Source: Colimorpha sp002372855 (lineage in GTDB: Bacteria > Bacteroidota > Bacteroidia > Bacteroidales > P3). From it: a stretch of 25,046 nt of DNA. The stretch is taken from the NCBI GenBank assembly GCA_946621635.1, contig CAMOOR010000028.1, positions 1 to 25,046 of the forward strand, given 5' to 3'. The position numbers and the translations under genes were made by a program. This document shows positions 8,592 through 16,135 of the stretch, in pieces. The first letter of the stretch is position 1. Each line of letters begins with the position of its first letter. The notes under the pieces were generated by a model. The model was not told the origin of the DNA. It worked only from the letters and a program-made list of their open reading frames with translations, and did no database searches.

Positions 8592-11500
8592 TTATTCTTC
8601 CAATTTCACCGACGAGTTGCCCTCGACGTTGGCCTCGTTGCCGCCGCCGTAGACGTTGCCCTTCACCGTGGCGTTGCCGCTGAGGGTGACGCTGGTGTTG
8701 CCGGTGTTGTCGCCGTCCTTGAGGACGTCGGCCTGCGAGCCGCCGCCGTAGACATTGCCCACGCCGGGGGTGACGCCGTCAACACGCATGCCGCCGACGA
8801 TGGCGTGCTTGCTGTCCGTGCCGCCGATGTTCACCGTGGGGTTGGCCGTAATCTTGGCCGCCTGGCCCAGGCCGCCGCCGAAGACGGCGTTGCGCACCGT
8901 GCCGTTGACGAAGTTGACCGTGGGCGTCGCCGCCGTGGCGTCGTTGGGGCTGTAGGCAGCCTCGTTGCCACCGCCGTAGACGTTGTCCACCTTCAGCGGG
9001 CAATCGATGCCCGTGGAGTCCACCAGCACCGTGATGGTACCCGTGATGGAGCCGCCCTGGTTGTTGCCGCCGAAGGCGTTGACCATGGTGCCGCCCTTGA
9101 GGGTGAGGGTGATGTTGCCGGTGATGGTGCCGCCGAGGTTGTTGCCGCCGAAGACGTTCTCGAACTGGCCTTTCGTGACCACGAGGTTGATGTTGGCGCC
9201 GTGGTTGGCGTTCTTGGCTCCGCCGAAGAGGTTGGTGATCTTCATGTCGCAGGAGCTGATGGTGACGTCGGGGCTGATATACACGTCCCCACTGGTCACG
9301 GCCGGAGCCTGGTTGCCGCCGCCGTAGAGCTCGACGATGAGGTTGCTGCAGGAGCCGTAGGCTGCGCCCGTGCAGGGGTTGCTGCCGGACTCGTCCTGCT
9401 CGGCCACGGCGACGGTGATGCCGCCGTTGATGTAGCCCCACTGGTTGCTGCCGCCGAAGGCAGCGTCGATGGTGCCGCCGTGGATGGTGAGGTTGGCGCC
9501 GTCGGCGGTGATGTTGGCGCCGGGGTTGTAGTGTGGGGCCGAGTCGTCGCTGTGGTTGTTGGTGACGCTGAAGCCGTTGCCGCCGCCGAAGGCGTTGCCG
9601 ATGTGGCCGCCCCAGATGGTGACGTTGGTGCCCTGCACGGCGCTGGCGTTGCCGCCACCGTAGACATATTCGATGCTGTTGTTGCAGCCGTGGACGGTCA
9701 CCACGGGGACGCCGGTGTAGTCGGAGCGGTTGCCGCCGCCGTAGACGGCGTAGAGGGCGAAGCTGTTGGCATCGGGAGCGGGATCGGTGCCGTAGATGTC
9801 CACGGTAACGGTGCTCTTCGGGGTGCCGTTGGTGTTGTTGCAGCCGAAGACGCCGCCGGAGCCGTTCTCGCCGGTGCCGTCGTTGGTGCGCACACTGCCA
9901 CCGAAGACCTTCACGGAGACGGGGCCGTTGACGTCGGCGGCATGGCTGGCGGTGCCGAGGCCGCCGCCATAGAGGGCGCCGTAGATGATGCCCTTGTTGA
10001 GGGTAACTTCGGTGGGGTAGTCGGTGTTGCTGTTGACGATGCCCTCGGCGGAGCCGCCGTAGACGTCGCCGTAGACGGTGACGTACTCGGTGGCGTTGCA
10101 GTCCTTGCCCAGGGTGACGTTGACGCTTCCGAGGACACGGGTGGCCTGACCGTAGCCGCCGCCGTGGATGTTGGCGGGCTGGGTGGTGGTGCCCACCTGG
10201 CCGCCAAGGATAAGCACTTCGGCGTTCTCTGTCACCGTGCCACTCTCATCGTTGCCGCCATAGATACCGCCCTTTACCAAGCCGTTGTACATGCGCACGT
10301 AGGTGTTCTTGGCCTGCCAGGTTGCATTGGTGGAGGTAGGCTGGAACGAGCCGCCAAAGACGTCTTTTCCAACAGTACCGCCAAGGATATATACGTAGCC
10401 GTTCTGCGAAACTCCGTGACAGGAGCCGCCGTAGACGTTCTGTTCGACATAGGAATCGTCGGCCACGACGACAAAGGCTCTGGTCGCCGAGCCGGAATAG
10501 GAGCCGGCAGAACCCATGCCACGGCCGCCGCCATAGATCTGGCCGCCTTCGATATGGTTGACCAGTCCCCAGGCGTTGTTGTAGACGCCGTCGCTGTTGT
10601 GGGAGCGGATCTGCGCATCGCCGCCAGCGTAGATATAGATGGTTCCGCTGGTGGCACCTGCACCTGCATTGATATCCGTACCGTTGCAGCCGCCGCCAAT
10701 CCAGCTGTTCACTTCGCCGCCCGTAATGACAATCTTGCTGCTCCCGCTACAGTCGGTTGCCGATGCACCTCCGTAGATGGCACCCTTCACCCAACCGCCG
10801 GTCATGCGCATGTCGAAACGGATGAAGTCTTCGGGATTAGTGGTACCACCACCGTTGACAGACGAGAGCTCTCCTCCCTCGATAAGCAACACGTTGCGTC
10901 CGCCTTTGCCACCGCCACGGGTGGGGCCCACGTAGAACGACATTGTATTTTGGGGAGGTTTCGTCCCGTATGTGTAGGTTCTCATTGATCCAGTTTCATC
11001 GGGGACAATATAGTCGTCTTTGAAATTATCGGTATTGCCGCCGATGCCCAAGCCCCAACCGTCGTTCTTGTTCGTCTGCCAATAAGCGAAATCGGAGGTG
11101 AAGCCGTAGTATCCACTCTTAACAACGATGTTCAGGAGGTCGTTGGTGTTGTTGTTGGCATGGCCGCCTGCGCCATTCAAGGCAGTAAATACAACGATTC
11201 TCAACTTGCTGTTGTCGCCGTAGGGCTGGCTGTTGGAGACATTGGCGCGATCGTAGTCGCATCCGAAGACGAAATTGCCCCGGTTGTCGGCATTGTCGCC
11301 CAGTCCCTGCATGGGGTGTACAAAGGAGTAGGTTCCGCTCTCCAGGCGGATGTCCTTGATGCGGGTGGCGTTGGTGCCAGTCACCTCGCTAACGGTACCC
11401 GTGCAGCCGCGGCCCACCATCAGGGGGCCTGCAGCGGCGGTGAAGGTGCCGGCGATGTTGGCGAACTCCACCTTCGTGCCGTCGGCGGCCGAGGTGCAGC

Positions 11501-13595
11501 CGTTTACGGTGCCGGTGCCGCCAGCCGAGCCGTCGGGGTAACGGTTGCTGATGGTGACACGGCCGGTGCCGCTGACGGTATGGTTGCCGTTGTCGGTGAT
11601 GACAATGAAGTTAGTCTCATAGGTGCTGCCGGAGAGGGCGGCGGGGCGCGAGGTAATATTGCCCGAGCTGACGGTCGAGACGTAGGCCTGCACCCAGGTG
11701 GCCTGCAGCTCGATGGTGGCCGAGATGCAATTCGTCGTATAGCCTGCATCGAGTCCCGTGAGGGTCAGCGTTTCTTCCAGGTCGAGAACGTCGCCATTGT
11801 TATGGCCGCTGATGTATTCTCCACCGCTAATAATCTTCCAGCCGCCGAAGCCGCGCCAACGCGTGTCCCCGGTACCAACCGTGGGACGCTTGCTGAAGGG
11901 GTTGGGGATTACCTTGTAGGTATAGGCGCCGCCCACATTCTCTATCGTCTTGTAGTAAACGAATTGACTTGCATTCTCATTATAGCTCACCTCGCCGCCG
12001 TTGCCGTCGTAGATGATCTTCACGTTGCGGGGATTGGGCGAAAGAAGCTGGTCGGGGTAGTCGGTGTCGGGCTTGGCGCCGTAGTAGCTCCAGGAGTGGT
12101 CCTCGAGGTCGTTGAGGGTGACGATGCCGCCGCTGACGCCCTGCGCCACATAGTCGATGGGGCTGACCGTCTTGGTGGCCACAGCCGAGGCGTCGTAGTA
12201 GTCGCCCAGCACGGCAATGGCCTTGATGGTCTGGCCATTGGCGGAGGCGAAGGGAACGGAATAGACGGTGCCGGTGGTGGGCGTGGGGTCGGTGCCGTCG
12301 GTGGTGTAGCGGATGGTGGCGCCGGTGGTGGCGCAGGTGAGGGTGGCCTCCACGCTGCTGCCGCTCTGGGAGAAGGAGAACTGCGGCGCGGCGCAGATGT
12401 CGCGCACGGTGACGGTGACCGAGGTGCTGGGGCCGTCGGTGCCGCCGGAGTTGAGGGCCGTGAGGGTCAGTGTGGCCTGGCCCGGAGCCACGGGGGTGAT
12501 GGCCACGGCGCCGCCGGTGGCGGGGGAGCTGACGGTGAAGACGCCGGTGTTGGACGAGGCGACATTCACACGATTGTAGGCGTAGTCGGGGGTGAGGGAG
12601 TATGCCACCGTACCGTTGCCGCCCACGTAGAGCGTGGTGCCTGTGGCGCTGATGGCCGTGGGCTCCACGGGGGTGACATTGATGGTGACGGAGGCCGTGC
12701 GGGTCTCGGTGCCCACCTTGGCCGTGACGCTGAGGGTGGCCGTGGTGCCGCTGGCGCTGCCGGTATACTTCACAATGGTGTTCTCGCCGCTGGTCGACAT
12801 CAGCTCCAGCGCGCTGGCGCCGTCGCCGGAAAAGGACCAAGTGTAGGTAACCGCAGGGTTATTCGTGGCAAAGTCGTTTGTGGAGGTGTATGCATGGTTG
12901 TTGCAGTAATATATGGTGTGGCCGTTGAAGGTGTAGGTGGTGTGTGCCGGCACGATGCGGGTGGGGCCCGTGGCCGAAGCGGTGTAGCTGACGCTGCCGT
13001 TGTATTCGACGGTTTGTGTCGAGCTGGGCGTGATGACGGGCGTGGAGAGCGAGCCGGTGACGGCCTCGGCCACTTCGTTTGTCGACACCTCGTAAGGCCG
13101 GGCACGAGATGCTGCACTACCCATAGTACGTGATACACCACTGGCCAAGTCGATGTAGTACGAGTTATTGTTGTTATATCGGTTATAGACATACGTTCCG
13201 TTGGTACGCCAGCGAGTGTAGCTATTATTGCCCGAACTTGCGGTTGTAGACAAAGTCAAACTAGCATTCCCCGCCGATAAGAAGTATCTCGTGCCGTCCA
13301 CCATCTGGTAGAGGTAGCCGTAGGTGTTGCTGTTGGTCAGCGTACCCGCCGTGGTGCCTGCCGTGTTCGAGGCACAGTGCCAGATACAGGTCGCGGGGTC
13401 GAAGGCGTTGACGCGCTGCACCCCCGACGTGCCATTGCGCGCCAGGTAGTAGGTGGTGCTGCCGTTGACGTAGGCCAAGACATAGTCGGCTGCCTGCGCA
13501 GGCAGCGCGGCGGCAACGGCCATGCCGACCAGCAGCAGTATTCGCTTCATTCCGTTCAATGATTTCTTTCCGTTCGTGAGTACTGAATTGCTCAT
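8592..13595 (-). CDS. Secreted Ig-like/[VI][YF]GGG-repeat adhesin-like protein (1667 aa)
   Basis: This is the first gene of the minus-strand operon, about 130 nt below a good promoter. The signal peptide MKRILLLVGMAVAAALPAQA begins at Met16 (13550). That Met is as plausible a start as Met1 (13595), since it would give a conventional short n-region. In order: an N-terminal ~150-residue module; Ig-like strands from ~182; a BIG2-like domain (~308-395, TPVEPTAISATGTTLYVGG); a chitobiase C-terminal-like domain (~400-475, RYTTDGTDPT); a stretch with YDGNGGEVSY (~520); then Gly-rich repeats from ~900 to the end. The last ~265 residues parallel the end of the 2400-aa protein, with VFGGGLGQAAKITANPTVNI here against VFGAGLGQTATVYANPKVII there. 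It ends ...SVKLEE with no recognisable sorting domain. A surface adhesin or matrix role is inferred from architecture only. Confidence 0.85.
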   Translation of the reverse strand: MSNSVLTNGKKSLNGMKRILLLVGMAVAAALPAQAADYVLAYVNGSTTYYLARNGTSGVQRVNAFDPATCIWHCASNTAGTTAGTLTNSNTYGYLYQMVDGTRYFLSAGNASLTLSTTASSGNNSYTRWRTNGTYVYNRYNNNNSYYIDLASGVSRTMGSAASRARPYEVSTNEVAEAVTGSLSTPVITPSSTQTVEYNGSVSYTASATGPTRIVPAHTTYTFNGHTIYYCNNHAYTSTNDFATNNPAVTYTWSFSGDGASALELMSTSGENTIVKYTGSASGTTATLSVTAKVGTETRTASVTINVTPVEPTAISATGTTLYVGGNGTVAYSLTPDYAYNRVNVASSNTGVFTVSSPATGGAVAITPVAPGQATLTLTALNSGGTDGPSTSVTVTVRDICAAPQFSFSQSGSSVEATLTCATTGATIRYTTDGTDPTPTTGTVYSVPFASANGQTIKAIAVLGDYYDASAVATKTVSPIDYVAQGVSGGIVTLNDLEDHSWSYYGAKPDTDYPDQLLSPNPRNVKIIYDGNGGEVSYNENASQFVYYKTIENVGGAYTYKVIPNPFSKRPTVGTGDTRWRGFGGWKIISGGEYISGHNNGDVLDLEETLTLTGLDAGYTTNCISATIELQATWVQAYVSTVSSGNITSRPAALSGSTYETNFIVITDNGNHTVSGTGRVTISNRYPDGSAGGTGTVNGCTSAADGTKVEFANIAGTFTAAAGPLMVGRGCTGTVSEVTGTNATRIKDIRLESGTYSFVHPMQGLGDNADNRGNFVFGCDYDRANVSNSQPYGDNSKLRIVVFTALNGAGGHANNNTNDLLNIVVKSGYYGFTSDFAYWQTNKNDGWGLGIGGNTDNFKDDYIVPDETGSMRTYTYGTKPPQNTMSFYVGPTRGGGKGGRNVLLIEGGELSSVNGGGTTNPEDFIRFDMRMTGGWVKGAIYGGASATDCSGSSKIVITGGEVNSWIGGGCNGTDINAGAGATSGTIYIYAGGDAQIRSHNSDGVYNNAWGLVNHIEGGQIYGGGRGMGSAGSYSGSATRAFVVVADDSYVEQNVYGGSCHGVSQNGYVYILGGTVGKDVFGGSFQPTSTNATWQAKNTYVRMYNGLVKGGIYGGNDESGTVTENAEVLILGGQVGTTTQPANIHGGGYGQATRVLGSVNVTLGKDCNATEYVTVYGDVYGGSAEGIVNSNTDYPTEVTLNKGIIYGALYGGGLGTASHAADVNGPVSVKVFGGSVRTNDGTGENGSGGVFGCNNTNGTPKSTVTVDIYGTDPAPDANSFALYAVYGGGNRSDYTGVPVVTVHGCNNSIEYVYGGGNASAVQGTNVTIWGGHIGNAFGGGNGFSVTNNHSDDSAPHYNPGANITADGANLTIHGGTIDAAFGGSNQWGYINGGITVAVAEQDESGSNPCTGAAYGSCSNLIVELYGGGNQAPAVTSGDVYISPDVTISSCDMKITNLFGGAKNANHGANINLVVTKGQFENVFGGNNLGGTITGNITLTLKGGTMVNAFGGNNQGGSITGTITVLVDSTGIDCPLKVDNVYGGGNEAAYSPNDATAATPTVNFVNGTVRNAVFGGGLGQAAKITANPTVNIGGTDSKHAIVGGMRVDGVTPGVGNVYGGGSQADVLKDGDNTGNTSVTLSGNATVKGNVYGGGNEANVEGNSSVKLEE

Positions 13596-13685
13596 ATTGT
13601 ATGGGGTTGCTTCTATGTCGCTTTTTTTTATATCATTCTATCAATTTCTGCGCACCTGCGCACGCCCGTTTTTATACTCTATCGC

Positions 13686-13718
13686 GTTGAGTATTACCAC
13701 AGTAGGCAATACGTCAAC
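13686..13718 (-). other. Bulged hairpin in the adhesin-operon leader
   Basis: GTTGAGTATT (13686-13695) can pair with AATAC-G-TCAAC (13708-13718). This gives ten base pairs with one bulged base and a 12-nt loop. It lies just inside the predicted 5' untranslated region of the minus-strand operon, so it could be an RNA structure or an operator near the transcription start. No function can be assigned. Confidence 0.4.
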
Positions 13719-13733
13719 TGACAGGTTAAAATG

Positions 13734-13764
13734 CAAAAATACAAAAATTTTTCAACACTGCAAA
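13734..13764 (-). promoter_or_regulatory. Bacteroidota-type promoter for the minus-strand operon
   Basis: On the minus strand, TTTG (13764-13761) is followed after exactly 19 bp by TATTTTTG (13741-13734). This matches the Bacteroides -33/-7 consensus TTTG-N19-TAnnTTTG. Transcription should start near 13727, about 130 nt before the first start codon. Confidence 0.8.
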
Positions 13765-13795
13765 TTTTTAACTATTTTTTATCGATATTGGAGCT

Positions 13796-13850
13796 CCTCC
13801 CCCACCCCTCCCCCACCCCTCCTACACCCCTCCTACACCCCTCCACCAGC
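13796..13850 (-). repeat. 11-bp tandem repeat with G-quadruplex motif
   Basis: Five 11-bp units lie in tandem: CCTCCCCCACC twice, CCTCCTACACC twice, then a degenerate CCTCCACCAGC. On the minus strand the first two units plus the following base pairs give four G-runs of 4, 5, 4 and 5 separated by single bases (13819-13799). That is an unusually strong intramolecular G-quadruplex motif. It lies about 35 bp upstream of the -33 box of the adhesin-operon promoter. Confidence 0.85.
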
Positions 13851-14085
13851 CCTGCAGTGCCTCCGGAATGAAGCGCATACCGAATGTTAATTTAACTTAA
13901 ATCCCACCTTACTCCCTCCTGCATAACTCCTACAAAATCAAGAGGGAAGAAGGAGGGGAGATAGAGAGGAGTAAGAGTGGAGTAAGAGGGGGTGCCTTAA
14001 AGGTCTGAAAATCAAGGGACGTTTTTGGGGTTATGTTAAGTAGGGTTGCCTGCTCGGGTGGGTCGGTAGATCGGTGTATCAAATC
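13851..14085. other. Intergenic region without recognisable gene
   Basis: No credible coding sequence is seen. The stretch is polypurine/polypyrimidine rich. It includes another 11-bp tandem duplication, GGAGTAAGAGT at 13968-13978 and its near copy at 13979-13989. CTTACTCC near 13905 is complementary to the GGAGTAAG copies. No promoter or terminator stood out here. Confidence 0.6.
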
Positions 14086-14202
14086 GCCTGCTCGCCTGCG
14101 GCTCGCGAAATCTTGTAAATCTTGTAAATTTTTGCTGACGCAACAATCGCGTAGCGAATTAATTTACAAGATTTACTAGATTTCTGCCCGGAGGGCTAGG
14201 AG
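14086..14202. repeat. Duplicated ~117-bp intergenic element, copy 1
   Basis: This is the first of two nearly identical copies. It contains a 14-bp perfect inverted repeat, AAATCTTGTAAATT (14117-14130) with AATTTACAAGATTT (14161-14174). The 30-nt interior can pair further (GCTgACGC with GCGTAGC). A smaller GCCC-GGA-GGGC hairpin follows near the right end. There is no open reading frame; it looks like a non-autonomous palindromic intergenic repeat. Confidence 0.85.
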
Positions 14203-14210
14203 GTTTGTGT

Positions 14211-14326
14211 GCCTGCTCGCTGCGGCTCGCGAAATCTTGTAAATCTTGTAAATTTTTGCTGACGCAACAATCGCGTAGCGAATTAATTTACAAGATTTAC
14301 TAGATTTCTGCCCGGAGGGCTAGGAG
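14211..14326. repeat. Duplicated ~116-bp intergenic element, copy 2
   Basis: This copy is nearly identical to 14086-14202. The visible difference is one missing C near its left end (GCTCGCTGCGG instead of GCTCGCCTGCGG). The hairpin arms are preserved. The copies are separated by the 8-bp GTTTGTGT. Confidence 0.85.
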
Positions 14327-14339
14327 AAATAGATTTATG

Positions 14340-14372
14340 GATTTCTGCCCGGAGGGCTAGGAGGTTTGTGTG
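14340..14372. repeat. Partial third copy of the intergenic element
   Basis: This contains the right-hand end of the element (GATTTCTGCCCGGAGGG, then CTAGGAG) plus the GTTTGTGTG that follows copy 1. It stops 17 bp before the -33 box of the tryptophanase promoter. Confidence 0.75.
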
Positions 14373-14389
14373 TTAAATTTATGTTAAAT

Positions 14390-14420
14390 TTTGCACATTA
14401 GGATTTTTTTTGTATTTTTG
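14390..14420 (+). promoter_or_regulatory. Bacteroidota-type promoter for tryptophanase
   Basis: TTTG (14390-14393), 19 bp, then TATTTTTG (14413-14420) fit the -33/-7 consensus of Bacteroidota promoters. Box sequences and spacing are the same as in the opposing adhesin promoter. The expected start is near 14427, leaving a leader of about 210 nt before tnaA. Confidence 0.85.
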
Positions 14421-14430
14421 CAGCCGAAGT

Positions 14431-14508
14431 ATGACTATGTACAATCCTCATATGACCCTCCACAAACTCTTCTTAAACATCAAGAAGAGAGACATCTACT
14501 TTAATTGA
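14431..14508 (+). CDS. Possible 25-aa leader peptide upstream of tnaA
   Basis: An ATG only about four bases past the predicted transcription start opens a 25-codon frame (MTMYNPHMTLHKLF...IYFN) that stops inside the heptamer array. In E. coli the tna operon is controlled by a leader peptide, TnaC, that needs a Trp codon. This ORF has no Trp but has two Tyr, so it is not a TnaC homologue. It may be chance. Confidence 0.2.
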   Translation: MTMYNPHMTLHKLFLNIKKRDIYFN

Positions 14509-14535
14509 AAATTGAAAATTGAAAATTGAAAATTG
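14504..14535 (+). repeat. ATTGAAA heptamer tandem repeat in tnaA leader
   Basis: Four full copies and one 4-bp partial copy of ATTGAAA lie in tandem. This is a second heptamer family, distinct in sequence from the TTAACTC arrays at the window ends. Slippage would change leader length in 7-nt steps without affecting any confirmed coding frame. Confidence 0.9.
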
Positions 14536-14638
14536 CGTTGCAATTCTCTCTTTTTTCAATTCGGGGCGAGCCTGAAAAGGCGTCCTTTGGCTGTATCAAC
14601 GAATTTTTAACATAACAACAATTTAAAACATTAATTTT

Positions 14639-16015
14639 ATGGAACTTCCATTTGCAGAAGCTTGGAAAATCAAGATGGTTGAACCCATCAAGAAGAGCAC
14701 TCGCGAGCAGCGCGAGCAGTGGCTGAAAGAGGCCCACAACAACGTCTTCATGCTGAAGAGCGACTATGTGTACATCGACCTGCTGACCGACAGCGGCACG
14801 GGCGCCATGAGCGACCGCCAGTGGGCCGCCATGATGCAGGGCGACGAGAGCTACGGCGGCGCCCGCTCGTTCTACCACATGAAGGACACCATCACGGAGC
14901 TCACGGGCTTCGAGTACGTCATCCCCACCCATCAGGGCCGCGCCGCCGAGAACGTGCTGTTCTCCTACCTGGTGAAGCCCGGCATGGTGGTGCCCGGCAA
15001 CGCCCACTTCGACACCACCAAGGGCCACATCGAGAGCCGCAAGGCCTTCGCCATCGACGTCACCGTCAAGGAGGCTTACGACACCCAGCTCGAGGTTCCC
15101 TTCAAGGGCAATGTCGACCTGGCCAAGCTGGAGAAGGTGCTGCAGGAGAACAAGGGCAATGTGCCCTTCATGGTGCTCACCGTCACCAACAACACCGTCG
15201 GCGGACAGCCCGTCTCGATGCAGAACATCCGCGAGACCTGCGAACTCTGCCACAAATACGGCGTGCCCGTCAACGTCGACAGCGCCCGCTTCATCGAGAA
15301 CGCCTACTTCATCAAGACCCGCGAGAAAGGCTACGAGAACAAGACCCTGCGCGAGATCGCCCTGGAGATGTTCAGCTATGCCGACAGCATGACCATGAGC
15401 GCCAAGAAGGACGGTCTGGTGAACATGGGCGGTTTCATCGCCACCAACAAGAAGGACTGGTACGAGGGCGCCAAGCTCTTCTGCATCCCCTTCGAGGGCT
15501 TCCTGACCTACGGCGGTATGAACGGCCGCGACATGGACGCCCTGGCCGTGGGCCTGAAGGAGAACATCGAGTTCGAGATGGTGGAGACCCGCATCAAGCA
15601 GGTGCAGTACCTGGCCGACAAGCTGGACGAGTACGGCATCCCCTACCAGCGTCCCGCCGGTGGCCACGCCATCTTCGTCGACGGCGACAAGGTGCTGTCC
15701 AACATCCCGAAGGAGGAGTTCCCCGCCCAGACGCTGACCTGCGAGCTGTACCTCGAGGCCGGTATCCGCGCCTGCGAGATTGGCTACGTGCTGGCCGACC
15801 GCGACCCCGTGACGCGTCAGAACCGCTTCGGCGGCAACGACTTCGTGCGCCTCTGCATCCCGCGCCGCGTGTACACCAACAACCACATGGACGTCATCGC
15901 CGCCGCCCTAAAGAATGTCTACGACCGTCGCGACACAATCAAACGCGGTCTGGAGATCACCTGGGAGGCCGAGCTCATGCGCCACTTCACCTGCCAGTTC
16001 AAGCGCCTCGGCTAA
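14639..16015 (+). CDS. tnaA: Tryptophanase (tryptophan indole-lyase), 458 aa
   Basis: This PLP-dependent β-eliminating lyase should convert L-tryptophan to indole, pyruvate and ammonia in the cytoplasm. Length is normal for the family. Visible signatures: YIDLLTDSGTGAMSD (45-59), PTHQGRAAEN (96-105), the PLP-contacting DSARFIENAYF (214-224) with Asp214 and Arg217, and MSAKKD (253-258), where Lys257 is the expected Schiff-base lysine. The close relative tyrosine phenol-lyase carries Arg381 for binding the phenol hydroxyl. Here the same position is Ile381 (IRACEIG), and DSARF replaces the lyase's DATRC, so tryptophanase is the better call. It is driven by the promoter at 14390-14420. No tryptophan permease (tnaB) is adjacent; the next gene is a surface protein. 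The codon choice is GC-rich like its neighbours. Confidence 0.93.
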   Translation: MELPFAEAWKIKMVEPIKKSTREQREQWLKEAHNNVFMLKSDYVYIDLLTDSGTGAMSDRQWAAMMQGDESYGGARSFYHMKDTITELTGFEYVIPTHQGRAAENVLFSYLVKPGMVVPGNAHFDTTKGHIESRKAFAIDVTVKEAYDTQLEVPFKGNVDLAKLEKVLQENKGNVPFMVLTVTNNTVGGQPVSMQNIRETCELCHKYGVPVNVDSARFIENAYFIKTREKGYENKTLREIALEMFSYADSMTMSAKKDGLVNMGGFIATNKKDWYEGAKLFCIPFEGFLTYGGMNGRDMDALAVGLKENIEFEMVETRIKQVQYLADKLDEYGIPYQRPAGGHAIFVDGDKVLSNIPKEEFPAQTLTCELYLEAGIRACEIGYVLADRDPVTRQNRFGGNDFVRLCIPRRVYTNNHMDVIAAALKNVYDRRDTIKRGLEITWEAELMRHFTCQFKRLG

Positions 16016-16050
16016 AGGCCGGGGGGACCGGGTTTTCCGGCAGTTCCGGA

Positions 16051-16120
16051 GGTTCCGGATTTTCCGGGTTTTCCGGGTTTTTTCCGGGTTTTTTCCGGGT
16101 TTTCCGGAAAATCCGGAACC
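16051..16120. repeat. TTCCGG-rich spacer with 17-bp perfect inverted repeat
   Basis: The spacer after tnaA is a run of TTCCGG/TTTTCCGGG units. GGTTCCGGATTTTCCGG (16051-16067) and CCGGAAAATCCGGAACC (16104-16120) are exact reverse complements, separated by 36 nt that are themselves made of the same repeat. The hairpin could act as a terminator or RNA-stabilising structure for tnaA. It is followed by CACACAC rather than a T-run, so it is not a canonical Rho-independent terminator. Confidence 0.85.
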
Positions 16121-16135
16121 CACACACAATATTTT

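Larger units (their letters stand above)
14421..14638 (+). promoter_or_regulatory. Long structured tryptophanase leader
   Basis: This ~210-nt untranslated region is long for a simple catabolic gene. It holds a possible 25-codon ORF (14431-14508) and 4.6 copies of the heptamer ATTGAAA (14504-14535). Several pairings are possible: AATTGC-GTT-GCAATT, and AATTGAAAA (14524-14532) with TTTTCAATT (14553-14561). Because the heptamers repeat, the second pairing can slide between registers. AAAGG-CGT-CCTTT (14576-14588) is a further small hairpin. No Shine-Dalgarno site precedes the tnaA ATG, where the upstream sequence is A/T-rich as usual in this phylum. Regulation by this leader is inference. Confidence 0.45.

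Noticed and set aside
8568..13133. Long plus-strand frames (806 and 657 codons) opposite the 1667-aa gene
   Set aside because: They show the same antisense artefact of a repetitive GC-rich gene, with low-complexity composition.
14501..15886. 461-codon minus-strand frame opposite tnaA
   Set aside because: tnaA is unambiguous by family motifs; the antisense product is low-complexity His/Val/Gly-rich.
14639..16015. Tyrosine phenol-lyase instead of tryptophanase
   Set aside because: The diagnostic Arg381 of tyrosine phenol-lyase is Ile here, and the DSARF segment is tryptophanase-like.
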